Shown here piece by piece: positions 15,290 to 23,471 of a DNA stretch of 53,812 nucleotides. The notes under the pieces are model-generated. The model ran no database searches. It was not told the origin of the DNA and saw only the letters and a program-made list of their open reading frames with translations. The position numbers and the translations under genes were made by a program. The stretch comes from Treponema sp. (lineage in GTDB: Bacteria > Spirochaetota > Spirochaetia > Treponematales > Treponemataceae), in the NCBI GenBank assembly GCA_018384055.1, contig JAHAZL010000014.1:1-53812 (forward strand). The letters run 5' to 3'. Within the stretch, counting starts at the first letter, position 1, and every line of letters begins with the position of its first letter.

Positions 15290-16873
15290 ATGCTGGAATT
15301 CACAAATGTGCAGGACTCGCAGTCCGCAAATTCATCAGCTGCACCAGCTCAGAACGGAGCTCAGTTTAATGCCGTTACAACATCTGCACCAATGGCTGCA
15401 GCACAGGCAGCAAATGACGAACTTAACTTTGACGATGAACTTGGGGAATTGAACCCTACAAAAATCAAGATCATCGGTTGTGGTGGCGGTGGTTCCAGTG
15501 CCGTTCAGCGCATGATAGAAGATGGTGTTAGCGGCGTTGATTTTGTCGTTCTCAATACAGACAAGCAGGCCCTCCACAGGTCTACAGCAAAACTTCGCGT
15601 GCCTATCGGACAGAAAATCACAGGCGGTCTCGGTGCCGGCGGTAATCCAAAGGTTGGAGAAGACGCAGCAATCGAAGATACAGAAAGACTCAAGCTTGTA
15701 ATCGGCAACGCAAACATGGTTGTCATCACAGCCGGTATGGGTGGTGGTACAGGAACAGGTAGTGCTCCAATCGTTGCAAAACTTGCCCATGAAGCTGGCA
15801 TCCTTACTATCGCTGTAGTTACAACTCCTTTCGAACACGAAGGTGTAGTGCGCATGAACAATGCTATGGAAGGTCTTGCAAAGCTCCGCCAGAATGTTGA
15901 CAGCCTCATCGTTCTTCCCAACGACAAAATTTTCAAGGCAATGAAGACTGATCCAGAGAGAAAGCTTACTTTCCGCGAACAGTTCATCCTTGCAGACAAT
16001 CTCCTTTGCGCCGGTGTAAAGGGCGTTACGGAAATCATCACTAAGCCTGGTGACATTAACGTTGACTTTGCCGATGTATGTACAATCATGCGCGGTTCCG
16101 GGGAATCAATCCTCGGTGTTGGAAAAGGTAAGGGCGAAAACAGAATCAACGAAGCAGTTGAAGGTGCCATCTTCAATCCTCTCCTTGAAAACCGCCAGAT
16201 TGACGGTGCAAAGAAAATCCTCATCAACATTACTACAAACGGTTCCATTTCCCTTGAAGAAAGCCGCGAAATCATCAACCTTATCCGCCGTTCTGCAGAC
16301 AAGAATGCAAACATCATCTTTGGCCTTGCTACAAACGAGAACATGGAAGACGACGATCTTTCAGTTACAGTCATTGCTACAGAATTCGATCCTTCCGACA
16401 ACGGTTTTGTAACTGCAGAAGAAATCCAGCAGTCGGTTGAAGAAAAGGATGACACTGTAGTTTCAAATGAAGATTTCAACAGCATCCTCAATGGCGGAAT
16501 CAAGACTGATTCAAATCCTTCAGGCGGAACTTCTTTCTTTGAATCTTCTTTTGCAAAGCCAGAACCAAAAGCTTCGGCTCCAATCGGAAGCCATTCCATC
16601 TATGATACTCTCGGTTCTTTTGAACAGCCTGCAAAGACAGAACCTACTTCGATCTTTGCTGACACTACCGACAGTACACCGCCTGTATTTGCAGGGGAAA
16701 AGCTTCCTTCAGAAAGGGAAGTTATCAGCCTTGCTGCAGACGATGACCGCAATACCTTCAAGGTAAAGGGACTCCCTGCCGGAGCCGATGCAAATGATCG
16801 CGATGCTGTTCCATCGTTCTACAGAAACAGATTCAAGAACATGGGAAGTTCCATCGACCTCTCTCTGGACTGA
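15290..16873 (+). CDS. ftsZ: Tubulin-like division GTPase FtsZ
   Basis: A 527-residue GTPase that forms the Z ring. An unusually long N-terminal extension of about 55 residues (rich in Ser, Ala and Asn) precedes the core, which starts at IKIIGCGGGGSSAVQRM. The tubulin signature GGGTGTGSAP is near residues 149-158, followed by TTPFEHEG and the T7 loop NVDFADV. A long Ser/Pro-rich linker leads to AVPSFYRNRF, which resembles the conserved C-terminal peptide that binds FtsA, and about 11 further residues follow it. Start ATG is fixed by GGGAGG nine bases upstream. Confidence 0.96.
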   Translation: MLEFTNVQDSQSANSSAAPAQNGAQFNAVTTSAPMAAAQAANDELNFDDELGELNPTKIKIIGCGGGGSSAVQRMIEDGVSGVDFVVLNTDKQALHRSTAKLRVPIGQKITGGLGAGGNPKVGEDAAIEDTERLKLVIGNANMVVITAGMGGGTGTGSAPIVAKLAHEAGILTIAVVTTPFEHEGVVRMNNAMEGLAKLRQNVDSLIVLPNDKIFKAMKTDPERKLTFREQFILADNLLCAGVKGVTEIITKPGDINVDFADVCTIMRGSGESILGVGKGKGENRINEAVEGAIFNPLLENRQIDGAKKILINITTNGSISLEESREIINLIRRSADKNANIIFGLATNENMEDDDLSVTVIATEFDPSDNGFVTAEEIQQSVEEKDDTVVSNEDFNSILNGGIKTDSNPSGGTSFFESSFAKPEPKASAPIGSHSIYDTLGSFEQPAKTEPTSIFADTTDSTPPVFAGEKLPSEREVISLAADDDRNTFKVKGLPAGADANDRDAVPSFYRNRFKNMGSSIDLSLD

Positions 16874-16890
16874 TTTAGACGGGATTTGCT

Positions 16891-17802
16891 TTGGACGGTT
16901 CAATCGAAAACCTTCTTCAGGATTTCTATAATGAGATAATCTTTGTTGAAAACCATTCAAAGGTTACGGCAGAGACTTACCTCATTTCCGTAAAGGAATT
17001 CGTTTCCTATCTTAAGGCAAACAATATTTCAATAGACCATGTCACTGCCCAGACTGTGCTTTACTATTCGGCATGGAGGAAAACAAATGGAGTCAGCGAA
17101 CTTACGGTTGCCAAAGACATGACGGCCCTCTGTGAGTTCGGGTCCCTTTTGGTAAGAAAGCAGGTTTGGGACGACAATTATGTTGCTGACCTGGACAGAC
17201 CTAAAATTTCACGTGCCCTTCCAAAGGTCCTTGAAATAAATCAGGTGGATTCGCTGCTTGACGCAATAGATGTTTCCACCCCCCTTGGTGTCCGCGACAG
17301 GGCCCTTTACGAGGTGATTTACAGCTGCGGCCTTCGCATAAGTGAAGCTTCGGGACTTTTGCTGTCAAACATACACTTTGAGGAAAAGGTGCTTATTGTC
17401 CGCGGTAAAGGGGACAAGGAAAGGCTCATTCCTTTTGGCGGAGATGCAGAATTCTGGCTAAAACAATGGATTTTTGAAGCAAGGCCGGTAATAGTTGGGC
17501 CAAAAATTGTTGAAGAAGTCTTTGTTAATTCACGGGGGGAAGTTCTTTCGCGCAAAGGCATCTGGAAGAATTTCAAGGCTCTTGGAATAAAGAGCGGTGT
17601 GGATGCAAAGGTGCATACTTTGAGGCATTCCTTTGCAACCCATCTCCTTGCAGGAGGTGCAGACCTTCGTTCCGTACAGGAACTTCTTGGGCATGCTGAT
17701 CTGGCAACTACCCAGATTTACACCCATGTTGACGACAGTCAGCTGAAGGACCACCACAGGGACTATTTCCCCGGCCATAAAGATAATGGCGGCAAGGAAT
17801 AG
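16891..17802 (+). CDS. xerC: Tyrosine recombinase XerC
   Basis: A 303-residue site-specific recombinase that resolves chromosome dimers at dif with XerD. Catalytic residues are all present: Arg149 (SCGLRISEA), Lys173 (RGKGDKERLIPF), His242 and Arg245 (VHTLRHSFATHLL), His268 (LLGHAD) and nucleophile Tyr277 (TTQIYTHVD). The N-terminal SAM-like core-binding domain spans about 1-100. The start is TTG at 16891, with GGGA upstream. It follows ftsZ at 17 bases. XerC versus XerD is assigned by position and relative similarity, so the letters could be swapped with the 21952 gene. Confidence 0.88.
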   Translation: MDGSIENLLQDFYNEIIFVENHSKVTAETYLISVKEFVSYLKANNISIDHVTAQTVLYYSAWRKTNGVSELTVAKDMTALCEFGSLLVRKQVWDDNYVADLDRPKISRALPKVLEINQVDSLLDAIDVSTPLGVRDRALYEVIYSCGLRISEASGLLLSNIHFEEKVLIVRGKGDKERLIPFGGDAEFWLKQWIFEARPVIVGPKIVEEVFVNSRGEVLSRKGIWKNFKALGIKSGVDAKVHTLRHSFATHLLAGGADLRSVQELLGHADLATTQIYTHVDDSQLKDHHRDYFPGHKDNGGKE

Positions 17803-17874
17803 ATTCTAAGAATTGAAAAGATCAGCCTGGGCAAACATGCTTTAAGGCTGTCAAATTATAAAAAGGGGTATATC

Positions 17875-18630
17875 ATGAGAAACACACTGAACAAGGCAAT
17901 CTTTTGTACGATTGTATTTTCCGTATCTTTTGCAGTTCTTTCCTGTGCACCGTCCTATAATACTGTAAAAAGAATGCAGAAAATTGAAGAAGGCGTTCAT
18001 AATCCTACAACCAAGGAAGAACTCCAGGAAGCCATCAAGAAATTTGATGCCCGTGCCCTTGACCTTGCTACAACAGAAGCTCAGGTTGGAATCTGGTATA
18101 AAATTCTTGGAACCCGCTACCTTGACCAGCAGCTTTACGGAAAGGCTTTTGAATGTTTCCAGAAGGCCCTTACTTACTATCCTGACAATGCAAACCTCTA
18201 TTACTATGTAGCCCTCTGTGCAGGTTATCTTGCCAATTCAACAATGGATTTTGAGGCAAACGGACCTGCTTCTTCAAGCATAGAAAAAAGGGAAAATTAC
18301 CTTCGTCTTGCAGAAACCGCCTACATCCGTGCCCTGGGCATCAATCCAAAGTATTACCGCGCCATGTACGGTCTTGGCGTTCTCTATGTGTTCGTTCTTG
18401 ATGAAAGCGAAAAGGCTATTCCGCACCTTGAAAAATTCCTTTCGGTACAGGTAAAGGATACAAATGCCATGTTTGTTCTTGCCCGTGCCTATTACATGAA
18501 CTACGACTTTGACAAGGCTGTTGCCCTTTACGACAGAATCATCGAGCTTAAGCCAAATGCTGAAAAGGTAAAGGAAGCTGAGGCAAACAAGAAGACTGTG
18601 CTGGATGCAAAGTTCAGCCAGGGAAAATAA
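17875..18630 (+). CDS. TPR-repeat lipoprotein
   Basis: A 251-residue putative lipoprotein. The signal peptide ends in a loose spirochete lipobox, VLSC, with the lipidated Cys at 24. Tetratricopeptide-like repeats follow, for example LYGKAFECFQKALTYYPDNA, AETAYIRALGINPKYYRAMYG (split at about 140-160) and FDKAVALYDRIIELKPNAEK. It should sit on the periplasmic face of a membrane and act as a protein-protein scaffold; the partner is unknown. GGGG precedes the ATG. It lies between xerC and dprA, the position of a TPR gene in T. pallidum as I recall. A terminator follows at 18675. Confidence 0.8.
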   Translation: MRNTLNKAIFCTIVFSVSFAVLSCAPSYNTVKRMQKIEEGVHNPTTKEELQEAIKKFDARALDLATTEAQVGIWYKILGTRYLDQQLYGKAFECFQKALTYYPDNANLYYYVALCAGYLANSTMDFEANGPASSSIEKRENYLRLAETAYIRALGINPKYYRAMYGLGVLYVFVLDESEKAIPHLEKFLSVQVKDTNAMFVLARAYYMNYDFDKAVALYDRIIELKPNAEKVKEAEANKKTVLDAKFSQGK

Positions 18631-18674
18631 ATTTAATTTAAGTTGAAGTATGTCTAATAACAAAAAGTTAACTT

Positions 18675-18714
18675 ATCCGTGGAGTCTGAGGGGAGGTTTC
18701 ACGGATTTTTTTTT
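18675..18714 (+). terminator. Rho-independent terminator before dprA
   Basis: ATCCGTG (18675-18681) pairs with CACGGAT (18700-18706) around an 18-base purine-rich loop and runs into a nine-base T tract. It ends the ftsZ-side transcript. Confidence 0.8.
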
Positions 18715-18720
18715 CTGAAT

Positions 18721-18749
18721 TTGACAATTCACGGTCTTATTCTTACATT
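18721..18749 (+). promoter_or_regulatory. dprA promoter
   Basis: Perfect TTGACA (18721-18726), 17-base spacer, TACATT (18744-18749). Six T residues then separate it from the ATG at 18756, so the transcript should start at the start codon; there is no room for a Shine-Dalgarno. Confidence 0.65.
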
Positions 18750-18755
18750 TTTTTT

Positions 18756-19709
18756 ATGGATGTTCTTGATCTGGCCCTTGCGGGCATTGGATTCCTTACT
18801 ACCAGGGAAAAAAAACTTTTAAGGAAAAATATTGACAGTTTAGATAATCTTGCGTTACTGTCTATAGAAGATATTTCTTCAATAACTGGCAGAAAAACAA
18901 GGGGTGGCTGGAATGGCTTCCTTGCTAAGGCTCTGGCTCAAAAAGCAGAGGCAATCATGGAGTCAAAGGACATTCATGGTGCTGTTTGCGGCGAAGCTGA
19001 TTATCCTGCCATGCTTGGAACCATCAATGATCCGCCTTACTGTTTTTTCTACAGGGGTAACATTGAGGTATTGGGCAAGAAATGCGTTTCCGTTGTTGGA
19101 ACAAGAAGAATATGTCAGGAAACGGCAGTTGCTGCCCTTGAATTTTCCAGGGATGCTGCTGCCAATGGACAGACGGTAGTATCAGGCCTTGCCAATGGAA
19201 TAGATTCCTTTGCTCACAGGGGAGCCTTGCAAAGCGGTGCTGAAAGTTCTACGGCGGCAGTTCTTCCCTGTGGAATAGAATCTGTCGTTCCCTATGGCAA
19301 CAGGGGGCTTGCGTCGGCAATCCTAAAGAACAATGGACTTTTGTGCAGTGAATATCTTCCGGGTACTCCTGCAGAACAATGGCGCTTTGTTCAGCGAAAC
19401 AGGCTTATTGCGGCTCTGTCTCCTGCAACTGTGGTGGTTCAGGCTCCAAAAGGAAGCGGTGCCCTCATAACTGCAGATTTTGCAGTGTCTTACAACAGGG
19501 ATGTGGTGTTTCACAAAGCAGGTTTTTGCGAGCAGACAAAGCTGTGCGAAGGCCAAGACGGAAAAAAGGCAAAGGAGAATGCATCTTCTTCTGAACGGTA
19601 TGTTCTTGAAGGGGCTCCTGTAATCGAAAACTATGCTGACTATGTTAGGGTGATGGAAAGTCCCCCTGGAACATTCAGTATGAAAGATAGACAGCTTGAA
19701 CTTTTCTAG
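18756..19709 (+). CDS. dprA: DNA-processing protein DprA (Smf)
   Basis: A 317-residue protein that loads RecA on incoming single-stranded DNA in natural transformation and is also found in species not known to be competent. The Rossmann-like DprA core is seen in VSVVGTRRICQETAV, VVSGLANGIDSFAHRGAL, TAAVLPCGIESVVPYGN and NRLIAALSPATVVVQAPKGSGALIT. The short N-terminal SAM-like domain is present; the C-terminal winged-helix domain seems short or absent. No ribosome-binding site precedes the ATG. topA follows after 23 bases. Confidence 0.92.
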   Translation: MDVLDLALAGIGFLTTREKKLLRKNIDSLDNLALLSIEDISSITGRKTRGGWNGFLAKALAQKAEAIMESKDIHGAVCGEADYPAMLGTINDPPYCFFYRGNIEVLGKKCVSVVGTRRICQETAVAALEFSRDAAANGQTVVSGLANGIDSFAHRGALQSGAESSTAAVLPCGIESVVPYGNRGLASAILKNNGLLCSEYLPGTPAEQWRFVQRNRLIAALSPATVVVQAPKGSGALITADFAVSYNRDVVFHKAGFCEQTKLCEGQDGKKAKENASSSERYVLEGAPVIENYADYVRVMESPPGTFSMKDRQLELF

Positions 19710-19732
19710 TTCAGGTTTTTTTGAGGTGTAAT

Positions 19733-21955
19733 ATGTCTGAGGAAGCAGAAAAAGAAACAAAAAAAGCAACTAAGAAGAAAAAGACAACAAAGAAAGCAGT
19801 CGCTAAGAAAACAAAGAAGACTCTCATCATCGTAGAGTCTCCTCACAAGGCTGAAAATATTGGAAATTATCTGGGCAGCAAATACAATGTAAAGTCTTCA
19901 ATTGGTCATGTCATTGACCTCCCAAAGAGCCGCATGGCAATTCAGATTGAAAATAATTTTGAACCTGAATACATTACGGTTCGCGGAAAGGCAAAGCTCC
20001 TTAAAGAACTTCAGAAAGATGCGAAGAATGCAGACCTTGTTCTCCTTGCATCCGATCCTGACCGTGAAGGGGAAGCAATTGCATGGCATTTGAAAAATGC
20101 CCTCAAGGAAAAGACAGATGCTCCTATTAAGCGCGTTATTTTCCAGACAATTACTCCTGAAGGTGTCAATGCAGGTCTTGCAGATCCACATGAAATCAAT
20201 GAAGCCATGGTTAATGCTCAGAAAGGACGCCGTGTAATTGACCGCCTTGTTGGATACAATCTTTCTCCTCTCCTTTGGAAAAAGGTAAAGAACGGTCTCA
20301 GTGCAGGCCGCGTTCAGTCCGTTGCCCTCAAAATGATCTGTGAAAGGGAAGATGAAGTAGATTCCTTCATTCCTGAAGAATATTGGACTCTTGATGCAGA
20401 CTTCCAGAAGGGAAAGTCAAGCTTTACTTGCCATCTTGCAAAGTATAAGGGAAAGACTCCTGAATTCAAGAGCGAGGAAGAAATAAAGAACATCATTGAA
20501 GAGATAAAGAATTCTGAATGCAAGGTTACTGACATAAAGTCTACTGAAAAGACAGTAAGGCCAAAGCCTGCCTTCACTACCTCTAAAATGCAGCAGGCGG
20601 CAGCCAATAGGCTCGGTTTTAATGCAAGGAAAACAATGCAGATTGCACAGCAGCTCTACCAGGGTATTCAGGTAGGTAAAAACAATGTGGGTCTCATTAC
20701 ATACATGCGTACAGACTCTGTTCGCATTGCTGACAGTGCCCTGGAAGAAGTTCGCCAGTGGATCGGAAAGAATAATCCTGATCAGCTTCCTCCAGAGGCT
20801 ATTACCTATGCAGTCGGAAAGGATGCCCAGGATGCCCATGAAGCCATTCGTCCTACTTATGTTGCTTATACTCCTGATGACATGAAGGAATACCTTACCC
20901 GTGATCAGCTCCGCCTTTACCAGATCATCTGGGAACGCTTTGTTTCATCACAGATGAAAAATGCAAAGACAGTTACTACTACTGCTGAAATTACTGCAGG
21001 TGAAGCCGTATTCAGGATTTCATCTACAAAGCTCAGTGAAAAGGGTTTCTATTCAGTAATAAAACTTCTTTCTTCAAAGGAAGAAGTTACGGGAAGCCTA
21101 CCATCCCTCAAGGTTGGTGAAGTTGTTGAATCAAAGGAATTCCATCCTGACCAGCACTTTACACAGGGACCTGCAAGATATACGGATGCCTCAATCATCG
21201 AACTTCTTGATGATACAAAAATAGGTCGTCCTTCTACATATGCTTCCATCGTTAGCGTTCTCATTGACCGCTACTACATTACAAGAAGCAACAAACAGCT
21301 GGTTCCAACTCAGCTTGGCCGCATGATCAACAAGATTCTTGTAGAAGCTTTCCCTGAAGTCATCAATGAAAAGTTTACTGCAGAAATTGAAGCAAAGCTA
21401 GACGGTGTTGCCCAGGATCAGGTTGTATGGAATGACATGATCCGAGACTTCTACTCGCCATTCAAGGCAAGGGTGGATGAAGTGGAAGCAACTACAGAAA
21501 GCATGAAGGGCTTTCTTGATGAACAGACAGACAAGGTTTGCGACAAGTGCGGAAAGAACATGGTAAAGAAACTTGGCCGCTTCGGGTACTTCCTTGCCTG
21601 TTCGGGATTTCCGGAATGTCACAATACAAAATCAGTTCCATTGGCAAAGTGTCCTCGCGAAGGCTGTAACGGTGAAATCGTTGCAAGAAAAACAAAGGGA
21701 CGCGGAAAGGAATTCTACGGATGTACAAACTATCCTGAATGCGACTTCATTTCTCACTTTAAGCCAATAGATGTTTACTGTCCAAAATGCAACTGGTTCC
21801 TTGTTGAAAAGTACGACAAAAAGAACGGTTCATACAAAAGTTGCATTAACCCTGACTGTGATTACCTTCATTCTGTTGATGAAGCTGTTGCCGCAGAGGC
21901 AGCAGGGGAATTTGCTGCTGCAAATGAAGCTGACAAGAAAAACAAGGGCCAATGA
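19733..21955 (+). CDS. topA: DNA topoisomerase I
   Basis: A 740-residue type IA topoisomerase that relaxes negative supercoils. After a 30-residue lysine-rich leader comes the Toprim domain (LIIVESPHKA with Glu35; DPDREGEA with Asp108, Asp110 and Glu112) and the catalytic Tyr324 in LITYMRTDSVRIA. Three zinc-ribbon modules close the protein (CDKCGKNM, CPREGCNG, CPKCNWF, each with its second Cys pair). The frame is open from a TTG at 19721, but GAGGTG upstream favours ATG 19733. The end overlaps the xerD ATG. Confidence 0.95.
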   Translation: MSEEAEKETKKATKKKKTTKKAVAKKTKKTLIIVESPHKAENIGNYLGSKYNVKSSIGHVIDLPKSRMAIQIENNFEPEYITVRGKAKLLKELQKDAKNADLVLLASDPDREGEAIAWHLKNALKEKTDAPIKRVIFQTITPEGVNAGLADPHEINEAMVNAQKGRRVIDRLVGYNLSPLLWKKVKNGLSAGRVQSVALKMICEREDEVDSFIPEEYWTLDADFQKGKSSFTCHLAKYKGKTPEFKSEEEIKNIIEEIKNSECKVTDIKSTEKTVRPKPAFTTSKMQQAAANRLGFNARKTMQIAQQLYQGIQVGKNNVGLITYMRTDSVRIADSALEEVRQWIGKNNPDQLPPEAITYAVGKDAQDAHEAIRPTYVAYTPDDMKEYLTRDQLRLYQIIWERFVSSQMKNAKTVTTTAEITAGEAVFRISSTKLSEKGFYSVIKLLSSKEEVTGSLPSLKVGEVVESKEFHPDQHFTQGPARYTDASIIELLDDTKIGRPSTYASIVSVLIDRYYITRSNKQLVPTQLGRMINKILVEAFPEVINEKFTAEIEAKLDGVAQDQVVWNDMIRDFYSPFKARVDEVEATTESMKGFLDEQTDKVCDKCGKNMVKKLGRFGYFLACSGFPECHNTKSVPLAKCPREGCNGEIVARKTKGRGKEFYGCTNYPECDFISHFKPIDVYCPKCNWFLVEKYDKKNGSYKSCINPDCDYLHSVDEAVAAEAAGEFAAANEADKKNKGQ

Positions 21956-22875
21956 TAGAATTACTGTCTCAATGCTGTGAGGAATTCCTCGTCTATATTT
22001 CCAGCGTAAGAAGCCTGTCTGAAAACACCGTTACGGGCTACAGGCAGGACTTGCTTCATCTACTGGAGTTTTTGGGAAATGAACGAAAACTTGGGGAGGT
22101 TACACTTGATGACCTTAGGGCTTGCATCGGGAACTTGAGCAAAAAGAAATATTCTGTTACTTCCATCAACAGGTTCATTGCTGCCGTAAGGGGGGTGTTT
22201 TCCTACGCAAAGAGATTCGGATACATTGAAAAAAATCCCTCGCAGGAACTTAAGACTTTAAGGGGACCAAAGCATCTTCCTAAATTCATGACACAGACTG
22301 AAGTTGATGACATCTGTGCTCAGCCCGGGAACAAACCGTTGCTGTGGATGGCAAGGGACAAGGCTCTCTTTGAAATGCTCTATTCCAGCGGATGCCGTGT
22401 AAGCGAAATGGCAGACCTTAAGTTTTCGGATTTTACATCGGACTATACAAGTGCAGTTGTTACCGGTAAGGGGAAAAAAGACCGCAGGGTTTATTTTGAA
22501 GAAGATGCAAGAAAGGCTCTTGCCGAATACCTTAGGGAACGACGTGAAAGGTTTCCCATGCACGAAAAGGACGGTGCATCTCCCGTTGAAAATGTATTCA
22601 TAAACCAGAAGGGGACAGCCCTTACACCACACGGGATTGAATTCATTGTCAAAAGGTACAGTGGAATGGAAGGAACGGGCAGACAGATTTCGCCACATGC
22701 CTTTAGACATACTTTTGCAACGCAGATGCTTAATGGCGGGGCAGACATAAGGGTTGTTCAGGAAATGCTTGGACATTCCAGCATAAGCACAACCCAGCGC
22801 TATACCCATGTTACTATGGAGCGACTTAAACAGGTATACGAGCAGGCATTCCCTCACTCCGGAAAAAAAGACTGA
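21952..22875 (+). CDS. xerD: Tyrosine recombinase XerD
   Basis: A 307-residue recombinase paired with XerC. It has the full active site: Arg149 (SSGCRVSEMADL), Lys173 (TGKGKKDRRV), His249 and Arg252 (SPHAFRHTFATQML), His275 (MLGHSS) and Tyr284 (STTQRYTHV). The core-binding domain (EFLVYISSVRSLSENTVTGY) is a typical XerD start. Its ATG overlaps the topA stop (ATGA), so the two are co-translated. HslV follows after 42 bases. Confidence 0.9.
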   Translation: MIELLSQCCEEFLVYISSVRSLSENTVTGYRQDLLHLLEFLGNERKLGEVTLDDLRACIGNLSKKKYSVTSINRFIAAVRGVFSYAKRFGYIEKNPSQELKTLRGPKHLPKFMTQTEVDDICAQPGNKPLLWMARDKALFEMLYSSGCRVSEMADLKFSDFTSDYTSAVVTGKGKKDRRVYFEEDARKALAEYLRERRERFPMHEKDGASPVENVFINQKGTALTPHGIEFIVKRYSGMEGTGRQISPHAFRHTFATQMLNGGADIRVVQEMLGHSSISTTQRYTHVTMERLKQVYEQAFPHSGKKD

Positions 22876-22917
22876 GGAAATGGCTCGTTGTTATAAATTG
22901 ATACAAAGGAATTTAAT

Positions 22918-23460
22918 ATGGATAAGGAAAACAGAATAAGAAGTACTACGGTAATTGCCGTAAGGAAAGACGGAAAGGTTGCAATGGCCGGTGACGGTCA
23001 GGTAACAATGGGAAATACTGTGATGAAGGGAAATGCCCGCAAGGTCCGCAGAATATATGACGGAAAAGTCCTTACGGGATTTGCAGGAGCCACTGCCGAT
23101 GCCTTTACTCTCTTTGACAAGTTTGAGGAAAAACTCAAGACCTTTAACGGCGACCTTACTCGTGCTGCCGTTGAACTTGCAAAGCTCTGGCGTACAGAAA
23201 GGAGCATGAGCAAGCTTGAAGCCCTTCTTTTAGTTGCAGACTCTTCAAAGATTCTTTTGATTTCCGGAAGCGGTGATGTCATTGAACCTGAAAACGACAT
23301 CCTTGCCATCGGTTCAGGCGGAAACTATGCTTATTCTGCAGCCATGGCCTACATGGAATCAAGCACTTTGTCGGCAAAGGAAATTGCAGAAAAATCACTT
23401 AGAATAGCAGGTCAGATCTGCATCTACACAAACAACAATGTTGTTGTTGAAGAATTGTAA
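22918..23460 (+). CDS. hslV: HslV (ClpQ) protease subunit
   Basis: A 180-residue Ntn-hydrolase that forms the proteolytic core of HslUV. By alignment to known HslV, the catalytic threonine is Thr10 in RSTTVIAVRKDG, so a nine-residue propeptide would have to be removed, longer than the single Met of Escherichia coli. Lys42 in RKVRRIYDGK is the conserved active-site Lys; AGDGQVTMGNTVMKGN and FAGATADAFTLF are further family marks. GGAA lies upstream of the ATG. hslU starts 11 bases after the stop. Confidence 0.95.
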   Translation: MDKENRIRSTTVIAVRKDGKVAMAGDGQVTMGNTVMKGNARKVRRIYDGKVLTGFAGATADAFTLFDKFEEKLKTFNGDLTRAAVELAKLWRTERSMSKLEALLLVADSSKILLISGSGDVIEPENDILAIGSGGNYAYSAAMAYMESSTLSAKEIAEKSLRIAGQICIYTNNNVVVEEL

Positions 23461-23471
23461 GGGGTAGACCA

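Noticed and set aside
15505..16599. Long open frame (364 codons) on the minus strand inside ftsZ
   Set aside because: It is antisense to a clear FtsZ, has a Ser/Arg-rich composition typical of reversed codon bias, and no start signals.
17823..17850. CAGCCT/AGGCTG inverted repeat as terminator after xerC
   Set aside because: Only six pairs, a 16-base loop and no T tract.
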